Shown here: positions 44,454 through 55,692 of the stretch, piece after piece
How the letters are laid out: every line of letters starts with the position of its first letter
Position numbering within the stretch: the first letter of the stretch is position 1
Origin: Apiotrichum sp. Y4204
Taxonomy: Eukaryota; Basidiomycota; Tremellomycetes; Trichosporonales; Trichosporonaceae
Assembly: GCA_025531455.1 (NCBI GenBank)
Contig: JAMYHL010000001.1
Span: 310,001-374,000, forward strand
Length of the DNA stretch: 64,000 bases
Direction: 5' to 3'
Notes under the pieces: generated by a model
What the model saw: the letters and a program-made list of their open reading frames with translations, nothing else
Told to the model about the DNA's origin: nothing
Databases searched by the model: none
Made by a program: the position numbers and the translations under genes

Positions 44454-44537
44454 AGGTCACGACGGGGATCGAACCCGCGATCTCCTGATAAACGCTCAGA
44501 ATCGTAGTCAGACGCCGTACCATTTGGCCACGCGACC
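44454..44537 (-). tRNA. tRNA-Arg(ACG) with a 12-nt intron, copy 2
   Basis: Mature sequence identical to the copy at 32866-32948 but on the opposite strand. The intron ttctgagcgttt differs at two of twelve positions. A7-TAT precedes the 5' end as in copy 1, and a T-run follows the 3' end. Confidence 0.92.
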
Positions 44538-45817
44538 GTGATATTTTTTTCACCGGCGGCTTCAGTATGAAGGGTTATTCTCACAAGAGCGCCTATGTCT
44601 TCAACACGTCATGTCCGAGACCATTCGCTTTGGTCGACAAGCAGGCATTCTGGATTGACACCTCGGATTGACTCCCTGTAACGTGGACGCGATCTCCAGG
44701 GTGTAAAAGTGATCGGTGCCTCGGATGTGCCAATCTCGCGCAGAAAACCGTGAAGTATCAGCTATCTGACAACGCAGATGCCGACACGGTTGACACGCCA
44801 CATGCCATGGTCAAGGGACCTCATTGCCATTATCCGATTCTGGTGTTCCGATGGGTCGGAAGGCGCGGGAGGCGTGCCGGCCGCCGGCGACACCGAGGTG
44901 CTGGCATCTGCAAACTGGAAATGGAAATGACTGAACAGAGTTTAACACCAAACTGGGTCCTAGAATGTGACCCCGCTCACGGAGATCACTCACGGCAGCG
45001 CGTGCCGGCAGTGGCGAACTCTGTGCTGATGTGCTGTGCTAAGTCTGGACTCACATGGGAGAACGAGGGCGCCGTTGGAACGCGATGATGCGGGAAGCCT
45101 ATCCCTGCCGCTTCAGTGCCGTGTGGACCGGTGCTTGTTCGCTGCCGCTGCCGACTAGGTTATCAAGCTTAGGATATCCGTGCCGCGAGCGGTAGTTCTG
45201 CCCTTCTCCGCAGTCTACACGGCGTCCATCTTCATATCGGCGGCGAACTGTGCGGCCCGGCATGGAGCAGTGATGCAAAGGTGTGCTGATTCCACAGGCC
45301 ACAGGAACACAGGCACGTGTCGAGTGTCACACCTCTCGACCGGCTTGTGCACATTGTTGAGAGGATACGGCCAGCGCTGAAACGAACCCAGAACCTTGAA
45401 CTCGGACATGGTCTCTCCTCTTCCCCAGTAGGCCGTGTTCCAGACCCCCGAGCTTAGATGAGAAGCGCGGAGCTTGTATACGTGCCGTGAGCTGCCGGTA
45501 CGACGATGTGAAGCTGGAGCACGTTGGGAAGGGGGAGAAGGAGGGGACAACGGCACCGAAGCACCGAACAACGCTCCGCTGCTTCGGACACGAATTAGGG
45601 CGCCTGCATCGCACCTACTCTGGGTGCATATCTCAATCCAGAGAGGATTGCATCGCGGATCACGATCTCTCCATCTCACTGTCGCTATCGTTTCTAGATT
45701 CCTGGGATCCTTCTCTCTGTGGAGTTAGGATCTGGCCTAGCCTAACGACCCTTCACGAGCCATCGATGGACAGCCCACATATCCCACTCGACCCCGAGGA
45801 CATCCCTTAATCCCACA
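44538..45817. other. Intergenic, no gene seen
   Basis: 1.3 kb upstream of the first membrane-protein gene; no coding or RNA signal recognised. Confidence 0.45.
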
Positions 45818-46906
45818 ATGGTCGCGGTCCCCGGATCAGAGGGGCAACCACAGCCCTCGCCGCTCGCGCCACTGCTGCTTGTGCCACACTCGCGCACCGC
45901 ACCTGTCCGCCTCGGGCGCACGCAGACCATCATCATAGCGAGCGTCGTCTGCGGCATCGTCTTCCTCCTGCTCCTCGGTATCGCCGTGTATCTCTGCTGC
46001 CGGCGCCGTCGGCGGAGGGAACAGACGGAAAAGCAGGTGCTGGGGATGGAGAACGAGCTGCAGCGCTCAGTATCGAGCTTTGGCTCGTCGTGCCGCCAGA
46101 CAATGGACAGCGGGCAGCGGCTCGTGAACGCCCACCCTCGGGAGAGCATCCCATCCACGCTCATCCCCCTCGAGTCCCCGCTCAAGGGCCCAAAGCTCGC
46201 GCCGTCCACGTCCCGCAGCAGCGGGCACTACCTCACGCGCTCGGCGTGGTCCCAGTCCGAATCGACATTCCGCTCCTTCCCCCGCAGTGATACCGACCCC
46301 CTCTCGGTGTCCGCCCCGCTCAGCGTCGGCGCGTCCCCCCTCGGCAACTTCCCCGGGTCCACCGCCCCGCCCCGCCCACCCCGCCCAGACTCCATGTCCG
46401 GCTTCGTGCCCTCCGTCGTCGTGCCCCACCCAGAGGCGGAGGAGAGCGTTGACCACTCCACCACATCGCATACCTACCACTCGTGCACACACTCCGTCTC
46501 CCCGTCAGTAGCCCATTCGCTGCCCATCATGCACTCTCAGTACTCGCAGTATGCCTCGCCGACTTCCAACTCCCACTCTCATTCCCACTCGCACTCGCAC
46601 TCGTACTCGCACAACCCTTCTCCCCCGCGACACGCGCCCTCGCTTTTACGCGGCTCCCTCCCGCTCTCAAACTCGATAAACGAGCATGCAGAGTGGTCCC
46701 TCCCCTCCCTCGCCCTCGCGTCGCACCCGTTCTCCCGCCCCGCCGCCTCGCCGACCGGCAGCGCTCTGGGGTGGCAGAGCGTCGACTGCCTCCCTATCGC
46801 ACCTGGCTCGGGAGGGAGCGACGGGGCAGACGCGCCGACGACCCCTGCGAGTCCGCGCGCTCTCCGCCCACCGCCGCGCCCCCAGCGTGTCGGCTCGCGT
46901 ATCTGA
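45818..46906 (+). CDS. Single-pass membrane protein with low-complexity tail (cluster gene 1)
   Basis: Unspliced, 362 residues. A short Pro-rich N-terminus without a signal peptide leads into one transmembrane helix at about 35-60 (TIIIASVVCGIVFLLLLGIA) closed by CCRRRRRR, so the bulk lies in the cytosol. The tail is Ser/Pro-rich with a proline run (APPRPPRPDSMSG), a His-Ser repeat (SHSHSHSHSHSYSHN at about 46572-46620) and a PPPRP end. No catalytic domain was seen. It is the only plus-strand member of the cluster and lacks the long Ser/Thr ectodomain. The role is unknown; proline runs could bind SH3 or WW domains. Confidence 0.65.
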   Translation: MVAVPGSEGQPQPSPLAPLLLVPHSRTAPVRLGRTQTIIIASVVCGIVFLLLLGIAVYLCCRRRRRREQTEKQVLGMENELQRSVSSFGSSCRQTMDSGQRLVNAHPRESIPSTLIPLESPLKGPKLAPSTSRSSGHYLTRSAWSQSESTFRSFPRSDTDPLSVSAPLSVGASPLGNFPGSTAPPRPPRPDSMSGFVPSVVVPHPEAEESVDHSTTSHTYHSCTHSVSPSVAHSLPIMHSQYSQYASPTSNSHSHSHSHSHSYSHNPSPPRHAPSLLRGSLPLSNSINEHAEWSLPSLALASHPFSRPAASPTGSALGWQSVDCLPIAPGSGGSDGADAPTTPASPRALRPPPRPQRVGSRI

Positions 46907-47377
46907 ATGAACAACAGGACATTAACGTTAACTTTCACTTTGATTTTGATCTCTCCTTCATTCTTCCTCTACCCATCGCCTGTAGATACACGCTACACGA
47001 TATTCACGACTTTAACGGACATGGCGCTGCCGCTTGTTTATGTACTTATGACGTATGGACCATTTGTTGAAGAGGGAAAGAGAGCTGTCTGTGCGGATGT
47101 GGATGATGGTGTTTGCCATCGGTGAAATGCAATTGATTGTGCCTCTGGCGACTGGTCCCCTGCGTGTATACGTGATGGATGCATGCATGGTATGCAACTA
47201 TGGATACAATGTCTCTGTGAGACTCTTATACTGAGAGGCGCCGCGCGGCGGCTAGGTGACGCTCTGTATGTAGGCTGGGTGAGATGTCATAGGTCACGGA
47301 AGGTATCAGTATGAGCTTGTTGAGGGTGGGGGTGAGTCAATACAGGACAGAGTCGATACAGTGAGTGACCCAGGCGG
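46907..47377. other. Convergent 3' flanks, no gene seen
   Basis: 470 bp between converging cluster genes 1 and 2; nothing recognisable. Confidence 0.5.
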
Positions 47378-49218
47378 TTAGTAGCGGTGCTCGTCAAACA
47401 CCTCTTCCTGGATAGACGAGCCGTCAGAGTTGCTTCTGAGGCGCTCGGTATGCGGCGAGTCGTAATCGGGCGCGGTGTGGCGGTCGACCTCGTCGCTAGC
47501 TCCTCCAAACGGCGCGGGGGGGATAAGGGCGGTGGGCGAAAAGAGACTGCTCCCCGAGGAAATGGGGGATGGAGACTCGGGGGAGTCCACCGGCTCGGCG
47601 ATCTGGATGCGCAGCGGGAGTGTCGGGCGCGCCTGAACCGGCTGAACGTACACGGTAGAGGGGAGGGTGTTGGAGCGCGGGGACGGGAGCGGACGGGCAG
47701 CAGGAAGTGAGGGGAGCGGAGGCAGCGGGGCAGTTAGGAAAGCGGCCGGGTTCCGGGGGTCGCTCGGACTGTGGCCGAACGGCGTCGCGGGGGTCATGGT
47801 CACGGGGGTGAGAGTGATGACCTGGTTGAAGGCAGGGGAGAGGGCGATAGATGCGCGAGTCTCGGCGAGAGACGCACGGTTAGAGGCCGTCGAGATTGTG
47901 AGCGTGTTGAAACGCACGGATTCGGGAGCAGCGACAGACGTCCGGCGAGAGGTCTGCATCGATGTCGGGCGGCGGGCAGGGATTGTATGGTCCGCGTCCC
48001 GGTCAGACGCGATGGTGCTAATCGTGTTGCGGCGCATTGGGCGGGTGAGGGCGCGCATGGACGGCGCGCTCTGCGTGCTCTGCACGGTGTGGAAGCTTTG
48101 GAGGCTGCTGCGCTGGTCGCCGAGCCAGCCGTTGTGGCCCAGCATCGTGCTCTTGATGCTGTGCACGCTCGCCCGGGTTTCGTTCAAGTTGCGGTTGCTG
48201 TCCATGTTTATGTTGGCATAAGTGTCGGCGTCGGGGAAGTAGCTGTCGCGGTAGCAGCTGTGTCGATCGTGGATGTGATGATTGTAAGCGCTGTGGCGGT
48301 CGTAGACGCTGGTGTGGCTGTAGACAGCGTTGGGATCGGGGTAGACGCTGTTACGATCGTACACGCTGCTGCGGTCGTCGTACACATTGTTCGGGTCGGG
48401 GTAGATGTTGTTTTTGCCGTTGTGGTAGTCATAGCTGGCTTCAGGGTGCTGGATCGTGCTGGCCGCGCTGATGCTGCTGCGATTACTGCGCACGCTGTCG
48501 CGGGGAAACTCCGAGACGGTAGTAACAAACTTGACCTCCTTCTCGGGCGGGGCCGAGACGCTCGTAATGAACTGTGCATCCTTGTCGTAGTCGTCCCCGT
48601 CGCCAATGACCGTAACCGACGCATCGGACGTGGTGCGCGAGCGCGGGGTGACGAACACGGGGTAGATGCCCTGCTCCTCGGCGGCGCGGCGCTTCCGCCG
48701 CTTTCGGATAACCAGAAAGAACACGACGCACGCAATAGCGCACAACGTGAGGAGGACGGCAACGACGACGATTCCCGCCATCGCGCCCGAACCGAGGCTG
48801 GAGGGTGCGGCGGTGGACGACGTGGACGCCGCCTCCTCCATTTTCTCAGCGGTGTGGGCTGGTTTGGAGTTCGGCGTCGGCTGTGGCTTTGAGGGCGCAT
48901 GGGCAATTTCATCCTCGCTCGCAGCCGCGTCCGCCGCCAGGACGGGGCTGTCCTCCAGCGACACCATATCAGCTGTCGACTTGAGGTTGCGGGGCGCAAT
49001 GTCCACTGTCGCGATGTCTACAGTCGCGATGTCCAGTGTCGCGAGGTAGCCGTCCACGAGCGCCTTATTCACGATTGCGACCTCATCATCGAATTCGATG
49101 GGTTGGGCTGCGGAGAATGATCTGAACGTTAGCTAGGTGTGTTACTGAGGGGTTTGCGCGCCACGTACATGCTGAGGTGAGCCAGGATAAGCAGGCGTAT
49201 CAGTGGTGACGGATACAT
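47378..49218 (-). CDS. Type I membrane protein with signal peptide and tyrosine-repeat tail (cluster gene 2)
   Basis: Two exons, 49218-49169 and 49121-47378, joined in phase (597 residues). Exon 1 encodes a signal peptide (MYPSPLIRLLILAHLSI). The ectodomain is about 120 residues, with an in-frame 15-bp repeat coding DIATV and a Ser/Ala-rich stem. The transmembrane helix is GIVVVAVLLTLCAIACVVFF followed by RKRRKRR. The tail of about 430 residues has a Tyr/Asp/Asn-rich repeat (units such as SVYDRNSVYPDPNAVYS, about 48240-48420), then Ser/Thr/Pro-rich sequence. A surface sensor is plausible from the layout (signal, Ser/Thr stem, one helix, long tail) as in Mid2/Wsc-type proteins, but no named domain is visible. 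Confidence 0.75.
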
Positions 49219-50957
49219 GGTGAGTCGTGTCCGTGAACACGGTCAGCAGGTAAGTCGTTGGGACGCAGAATCGTGTCGGGTGCTGGAGAGGCAGGGTGAC
49301 GGGGCCTATGGTAGCCGCAAGTCGGACTGGGTTATGACTGCCGGCGTGGATAGAATAGATTATGGATGGGGGGAGAAAGGGAGACAACAACCGCCTCGGC
49401 CGTCGTCTTTATGACAACTGCTGACATTCTGGAGCTGTTCCATTCTGTGATCCTGTGCAACTGTTCTCCATCGTCGCAGGTCGGAAACTGCCCTGAAACA
49501 CATTCTCTCCTGCACCAGTGCTCACCACTGTACACCCCAAACTCCAGAGATTCCCCCCGACCGTCACAGATGCACAGAACGCAAACTCGAGCGGGGAACA
49601 TGCAGGATGTTGCTCCGAGTGCTGCTTGAGAGGTCGGCGCAACGAGCACTTCTACGTTCGTACTCTGTGGATGCCCCTGGTGGACGGTTGCAACAGCGCA
49701 AAGTTGTGCTGGTACCTGTACCAGGGGGGGTGGGGCAGTGCCACAGACGGCACAGCTGTGCGCTGTGTGCTTCCGCGTCGACGCGCCAAGCCACTCCTCA
49801 TTCTGGGCTCCTCACGCGTCGACAGAGGCAACGGCAGTGCCTGGAACGGGGGCAGTAGAGTGGTGGCGTTTTCCCTGGAACTGCCTCGGTCGAAGTCGCG
49901 ACTGGGCTTGGACAGCTTGGTGCATTGTGGAACGCAGAATGATGTGTGGCACGATGCTATCAGACACACAATTATGGTGCTGTGACTCTGTCTCTGCTCT
50001 CTGCCACCGGGGACAGATGGGCGGCGAGCGGAGACAATGTACTGTACGACAATGGGTACATGGGTGCTAATGGCATTGCTATCCGGAACGCCAAACGTCG
50101 CAAATGTCGCATTGCCATTCCCCCTTCCGTCCCCTCGTCTCCGGATTCCACCCTGTACACGCTTACCGTATATCGTACCTACTAACCACACACGTCATGT
50201 TCACACTGATATGCTGGGCCCGACGCGAGCAAGATCAAGATTGAGAGACTCTCTCGTCTGAAGGAGCTATGGGAACACGGAATGGCTGTGACATCGGTAA
50301 ACGCGCGTAGTTCTGTCTTGCTCCAACACCAATACGCACAGACGGCCCTGCACCATGATGCAACACCGCGTAGTGTGGGCCCTCTTTTTAGATCTGTCAA
50401 CCCTCACGGACATTTCACAGACGGGATACGTGAAACATGTTCCGGTTGGTCCCAGTTGGGGCTAGGGGGAGTGCGAACAGTGAAAGCACGAAATCCGGGG
50501 TCTCAGATGCTTGGGACGGTTGGGGGAACTGTCTAGTCGTATCTGGATCTCTGCCTCCCGAGGCTGACCGTTCATTGACAGGCTGGAGGTTTGCACTGTT
50601 TGCTAGGGGCTGTGAGGTGGGCACTACACGTGTGACAACCCCATAATGGCGAGTGACAAGATTCGTGCAATGTCTGCTCTTCAAGAAACACTACAGATGG
50701 ATGGGTGTCTCAGAATGACTGGGAACGGGCGATGGATTATCTGTGTGTCCCCGGAGTGACTTTGAACGCGGAGTGGAACCTGCCGTTGATGTAAGCATCT
50801 TGTCGCCGTTGATGTAGTAAGCAGTTTGTCGTATCCCACCCTCTTCTTGCCCCGTGTTGGTTCATTCAATCGAAACCAACTACTGAGAGTTGTGCAACCA
50901 CACTGCCATTATTCCTGCAAATACATATCGACAACCTATCTAGACAATCCAGTGTAA
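49219..50957. other. Long intergenic region in the membrane-protein cluster
   Basis: 1.7 kb without a supportable gene. It could be an extended promoter of cluster gene 2 or hold a non-coding transcript; the sequence alone does not decide. Confidence 0.4.
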
Positions 50958-52367
50958 TCACATCGCGGACCCCGGGGGGACTTCTGGATCGCTCGCAGCC
51001 GACGGGCTGTGGTACTGAGACGACCTGCTGGCACCCGACATGCTGCGATACTGGGATGGAATGCGAGGTACCGGGCCAGGCCGGGAGCCCCGAGGCGTCG
51101 ATCTGCCAACCGACGCTCCTGACCGGACGCTGGGAGTCCTCCTTCCATATGAGCTCCCCGTCTCACTCTTCTGCATCTCCCAAGACGGATCATATGCCGG
51201 CGGAAGAAGGATCTTCATGCGCCCGACGTCGTGGTCGTGCTCGACTATCGGACTGCGGTCTTCGCGATCTGGGCCGGGAGAGGCGACCGGATTAGGCGGA
51301 ACAGGTACACTGTGTGTGGGAGGGACAGGCTGTGTCTGAGAAGGGGTAGGTCTGTCGTCCGCCGACGCATCCGGCGAGCTACCGTTCACGGGTGTATTGG
51401 GCCAGGCGAAGCTCGGATGTGTTTTGGACTGCTCCTGCTTTCGGAGGAGAGCCGCGAGTGAGGCCTGAGAGAGTTCTGCCCAGTTGTCTCCATCTTCCTG
51501 CCACTGCGGAAGCGGATTTGGCAGGTAGGGGGTGTACTGCAACGAGGGCTGCTCCACCCAACCGCGATTTGCCGAGGCGTCGTATGTCGACGATGACTGC
51601 TTTACTAAACCCTCACCCTGCTCGGCTGGAGAGCTGGCAGGCTTTCGGTATCGGAGACACAACCACACAATCACCCCAGCGAGGATACCGATAAACGCGA
51701 TTACGCCCACCGCCAGACCAGCGATGGCACCTGGAGGCAGGCCCGTGGGGTCAGCCTTTGCGGTGACAGTGACGGTTTCTCCATTTGGGCCGACGGACAA
51801 CGTTCTGGAGGCGGACCCAGTGACTCTTCCCCACGGAGAGGTTATCGCGGTCCTCGACGTAAAAGAAGCTGACCCGGAAATAGTTGAATTGCTGATTCCA
51901 CTGGCTGAGTCCGGAGAGTTGGTCGCGGAGGTCGGGGGAGGACTGCTCGCAGCATTGGAAACAGCACTGTCACTGGGCGGTGACGAGAAGACAGGCGGCT
52001 CACTCGAGAAGGTATCGGAAGCAGCTGAGCTCGGGGCGGCCGTCTCCTCCTCCGGTAGGGCTGTAGGAGTTGGAGAGCTACCCGAGTCGGACCTGACGCC
52101 TCCAGTCGCTTGTGTCGGGGCAGCGCTAACGCCTCCAGTTGTTTGTGTCGGAGCATCGCTAACGCTGGAGCCCTGGGCCGGAAAGCCCATTCTCGTGGGC
52201 ACATTGTCTACATTCGGTAAATCCTGCTGCTGCCTTTTTCTCCTCCTGCGCGATTGTTAGAGACACCACTCAAAACCGCTCAAATCAGGATCGATATCAC
52301 GGTGCTCTGACGGCGATACTCACTTTGAACTGCCTTCACCGAAGGTTGTCGGCAGATCAGTAGTCAT
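50958..52367 (-). CDS. Single-pass membrane protein with PPxYDPxW motif (cluster gene 3)
   Basis: Two exons, 52367-52324 and 52245-50958 (443 residues), joined through a GTGAGT...CTAAC...GCGCAG intron. The N-terminus MTTDLPTTFGEGSSK is followed by KRRKRQQQ and is no classical signal peptide. A Ser/Thr/Pro-rich region of about 160 residues ends at a transmembrane helix (GLAVGVIAFIGILAGVIVWL) and LRYRK. The tail contains SPIVEHDHDVGRMKILLPPA then YDPSW, nearly the same as cluster gene 4. An Arg/Ser/Pro-rich end follows. The strong match in the tail, against free divergence of the ectodomain, suggests paralogues with a conserved cytosolic contact. Confidence 0.75.
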
Positions 52368-53533
52368 GGTGGTGGGGTTGCACTGCCCGGGTTGAACGGG
52401 AGGTCGTGGGGAATGTAGTCGAAGAGGGGCTCTCGAGGGTCGGGACAAGCAGCGTGACGTCCTGGTGTGTCGCGGGAAGTTTCGTTGTGTTCAACACACA
52501 AGTCGCGGATAAGTCGTAAAACACAAAACAACAATGAACAATCAAAAGTATCAAGTTAGTGAGGATGAGAACAGCACAGGTAGACCCTCAATGGAGATAG
52601 CTGATGGATCACTTGGAGGTGCAACCTAGGCATCTTACCTTTCATTCCATACGCATCGAACACGCGTGAGCTGCACCACCTCTCCGGGCGGTGCATACGA
52701 TCTCCACTGCTCTTGAGGGTCTTGGGCACCACGAGGGCGCGCGCGGTACGTACTGCTGTGCGGCCTACAGTCCCAATAAGCTTTGGTCTAGGCACCCCGT
52801 CGCAACACAAGCGCGCTGGACACCACACCCACTACAGCATTACGTGGTGGGTCGAAGAGCTGAAACTTGAATGCTAGGCAGTTCCCGACATCCGAGTACG
52901 GAAGCTGTGCTCAACTTCTGCTTGAGAGCAAGGTTCAGCCGAGCTTGCCACTCCTGGCGGCTTGGATACGTTTTGCGTACCCTACGTGATGACTCCGGGG
53001 AGGGGGCACAGCTCAGACGCGATTCCCACCAGGCCGTGCGCCTGAGAGCTGAGGTCGCGACTGGATCGAGCTCGACTCCACATCCATGGCAAATCCCACA
53101 ACCTTAGGCACGTTAGCTACATGCTCGCGCCGCTGGCTGATCTCACCATAATCTGGCTGTAGCGGTTACAACACGCGGTTGTTGGGCCTTGGACGAGAAA
53201 CGCTTGTCACTCGCAGAAACGTCCCAGACGATTTCGTCGCGTACTGCAAACATGTTGGGTCTGCAAGACCAACTCTAGTTCGCATGAGTAGTTTGGCTCG
53301 TTATTGAAATTCTCGAATCCTTCGAGCGTCGCTTAACCTTAGACAGATCAGTGACCATCATGGCCAACGACGGCCAACAACTCGGCTTCCACTTATCAGC
53401 TCTTGCTATCCTCGCCACCCTCCTCCCCATTTCCACAAAAGCATACTATTATGGATCCATTATCAACCTGTCAGATATCAATACTGCTCAATCTTCACTG
53501 CGTCGACGGTTCTTGATATTGCGACGATCGTTG
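52368..53533. other. Intergenic, no gene seen
   Basis: About 1.2 kb between cluster genes 3 and 4. A plus-strand frame beginning at 53351 was examined and rejected. Confidence 0.45.
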
Positions 53534-54742
53534 TTAACCAGAGGGATACGTGGTGTGGCTCGTGCCAGAGTCATTCACGCGGCTTGGGCTGAGGTACTGC
53601 GACGGAACCCGGGGGACGGGGGGCATGAACCTGCGCGTCTCCTCATCACCACGCCACGACCGGATGCTTCCGGACAAGGCGCTAGGAGAGCGCATGCTAC
53701 CATCTTCGCTTTGCTGGAATTTCCACATCGGATCGTAAGCGGGAGGCAGGAGGACCTTCATGCGGCCCGCGTCGCGGTCGTGCTCGACGATCGGGGACGG
53801 CACTTGTTCGGAGGGTGGGAATGAGTGACGCATGTTGGGCGATCGCGGCGTGCTAAAGGTTTGCGAGGTGCCGGAGGTGCGCGAATCGGCGAGGCACGAT
53901 ACGGGCGGAGAGTCATGTTTCCACATTGGTGCGTGGCCGAACGACGAGGTCTCTTCGCCATCGGTGATGTTGACTGCCGGCTTAGAATCTAACGCCCAGG
54001 TCGTGTCGCCGACTTCGGTCTCCTGCGTCTCCGGGGTAGCGTGGGTATCATCGGTTGCCGCGGTTGGCCGCCAGAGCGAAGTCGGGGACGGAGGGGCCTC
54101 CTCTTCTTCGCACGAGTTGCTTTGGCTTCGGGCCTTCCGCTTTCTCCGTACACAGAGCCAAACGACGAGACCGGCAAGAAGCCCAACAATCGCGACGATT
54201 CCAATAACGAGGGGCGCGATCATGCCGGCGCCGAGCCCTGGGTTACCCGTCGGCAAAGAGCTGTCTGAGGTGGCGATCTCTGTTCCCGGTGGAGGCGCGG
54301 TGGTGTGCTCTGTTCTCGGCGGGAGCGCGGTGGTGTTGGTGTGCTCTGTTCTCGGTGGGAGCGCGGTGGTGCTGGTGTGCTCTGTTCTCGGTGGGAGCGG
54401 GGTGGCGTTGGAGTGCTCTGTTGTCGGTGGGAGCGCGGTGGCATACTCTGTTACTCTTTCCGTCTTGATAACCGGGGTCCCAGTCAAGGATTCTGTCGCG
54501 ACCACGGGAGAGACGGCGGGGGGAGCGCTTTCTACCATGGACTGAGTTCTTGGGGACGGAGAGGTCTCTTCTGGTTGGCTCCAGGGTGCACCGAGGTAAT
54601 GCACCTGACCATCCTTGCTTATTGTCCTGCCCGCGTAACTACTAGTCGCACCGTCCGCTGGGCCTTGGGCAGACGGGGTCGGCGTCGGGTCTGGGCTGGG
54701 AGACAGAACGGCGGGGACTGGCTCCTGAGACTGTTCTGACAT
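53534..54742 (-). CDS. Single-pass membrane protein with PPxYDPxW motif (cluster gene 4)
   Basis: Single exon, 402 residues, no signal peptide. The N-terminal 160 residues are Ser/Thr/Pro/Glu-rich and include an in-frame 36-bp minisatellite (about 54298-54452) coding TEHTNTTALPPR units four to five times. The transmembrane helix is PLVIGIVAIVGLLAGLVVWL followed by VRRKRKARS. The tail has an acidic stretch and the motif SPIVEHDRDAGRMKVLLPPA then YDPMW, paralogous to gene 3. The tail end RVPSQYLSPSRVNDSG also matches gene 3 (RIPSQYRSMSGASRS). The start follows an in-leader CTAAAACGCAG that looks like a splice acceptor, so a 5' UTR intron is possible. Confidence 0.75.
   Translation of the reverse strand: MSEQSQEPVPAVLSPSPDPTPTPSAQGPADGATSSYAGRTISKDGQVHYLGAPWSQPEETSPSPRTQSMVESAPPAVSPVVATESLTGTPVIKTERVTEYATALPPTTEHSNATPLPPRTEHTSTTALPPRTEHTNTTALPPRTEHTTAPPPGTEIATSDSSLPTGNPGLGAGMIAPLVIGIVAIVGLLAGLVVWLCVRRKRKARSQSNSCEEEEAPPSPTSLWRPTAATDDTHATPETQETEVGDTTWALDSKPAVNITDGEETSSFGHAPMWKHDSPPVSCLADSRTSGTSQTFSTPRSPNMRHSFPPSEQVPSPIVEHDRDAGRMKVLLPPAYDPMWKFQQSEDGSMRSPSALSGSIRSWRGDEETRRFMPPVPRVPSQYLSPSRVNDSGTSHTTYPSG
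54298..54452 (-). repeat. 36-bp coding minisatellite
   Basis: Four to five near-identical 36-bp units inside cluster gene 4, each coding 12 residues of the form TEHTNTTALPPR. Unit ends degrade on both sides. Length is a multiple of three, so copy-number changes would keep the frame. Confidence 0.8.
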
Positions 54743-55692
54743 CTGCGTTTTAGACGATGGTCAAGGGGGACAAACGACTGAGGAGGGAGTGAGAAATGTT
54801 GTACAGTTGAGACTGTGTCGATTCTAGAATATAAGCAAGAAGCGGGAAACGGAGAAGAAGCCACTGAGTGAGGAGACTACGAACAGAAGTGAGACGACAA
54901 CGGTAACAAACAGGCGGGTAACGAGGTACCAGACTGCCTACCACGTAGGGCAGCTAAACAGACAGCGGCTGGGGCAGATGGGCTGGGCAAGTGGTGACCA
55001 TAGCCAAGGGTCGCGACTGAGAAAAGTCTGGACGTCTTGTCCCGTTCTAACAAGCTCATGAGTGTTTCGGACTGCGTGCAGGTTTGGCAGAGCGTGCAAT
55101 ATCATTTCTACAACATGCCGCTGCCGACATGCGGGTGGAAACTGGCGTTTCAGTACCCTCACTCGGAAGGGGTGTGTAGATTAAGTTCAAGCTGACGCTC
55201 AGGAACTGTCGTTGCTCGCAAACCTATGTACTCTAGAGTCTTTCTGAATGAGTGGCTCTTGCAGACAACAGCGAGCGCTCCAGTGAACCCACCTCTAGAA
55301 CCCGTTGATGTGGTAGAGCTGGTTGCTAGCCAGCCCCGAATCACGTACAGTTGGTGAAGGAACAAGAGGCGGTTGTGCCTTGCAATACGGGCAGAACGGT
55401 TGAGAAAGGCAGTCCCTCTCAACACAGCGATCCCACGTCAAATCTTATTTCTGGGTGAGCCCCAGGAGAGGCAAGAAATCCTCAACCGCTCTCCGAAACT
55501 CGGCTGCAGACATAATACGTTAACATGGACAATCCGGCATATCTGCCGTTGACGACGACTATGGGGGTTCTAGACTATCGACACACTACACTCCACACAC
55601 TACACTCTCTTACTGTTATTACCTATTGTACAGTAAGGACTCGTCAACACTGTCCGGCAATGTCCGTGCCCAATCGTCATTGTTCTGTGTGA
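54743..55692. other. Intergenic, no gene seen
   Basis: About 950 bp between cluster genes 4 and 5. A TATA-like gcttatattc (minus strand) lies near 54830, about 90 bp upstream of gene 4. Confidence 0.45.

Noticed and set aside
47771..48892. 373-codon plus-strand frame opposite cluster gene 2
   Set aside because: Val/Ala-rich translation is the shadow of Tyr/Asp/Thr codons on the other strand; the minus frame has a signal peptide, splice site and transmembrane helix.
53351..53824. Plus-strand frame with a hydrophobic, signal-like N-terminus
   Set aside because: Most of it overlaps the 3' end of cluster gene 4 in antisense; only about 60 codons are free and nothing supports them.
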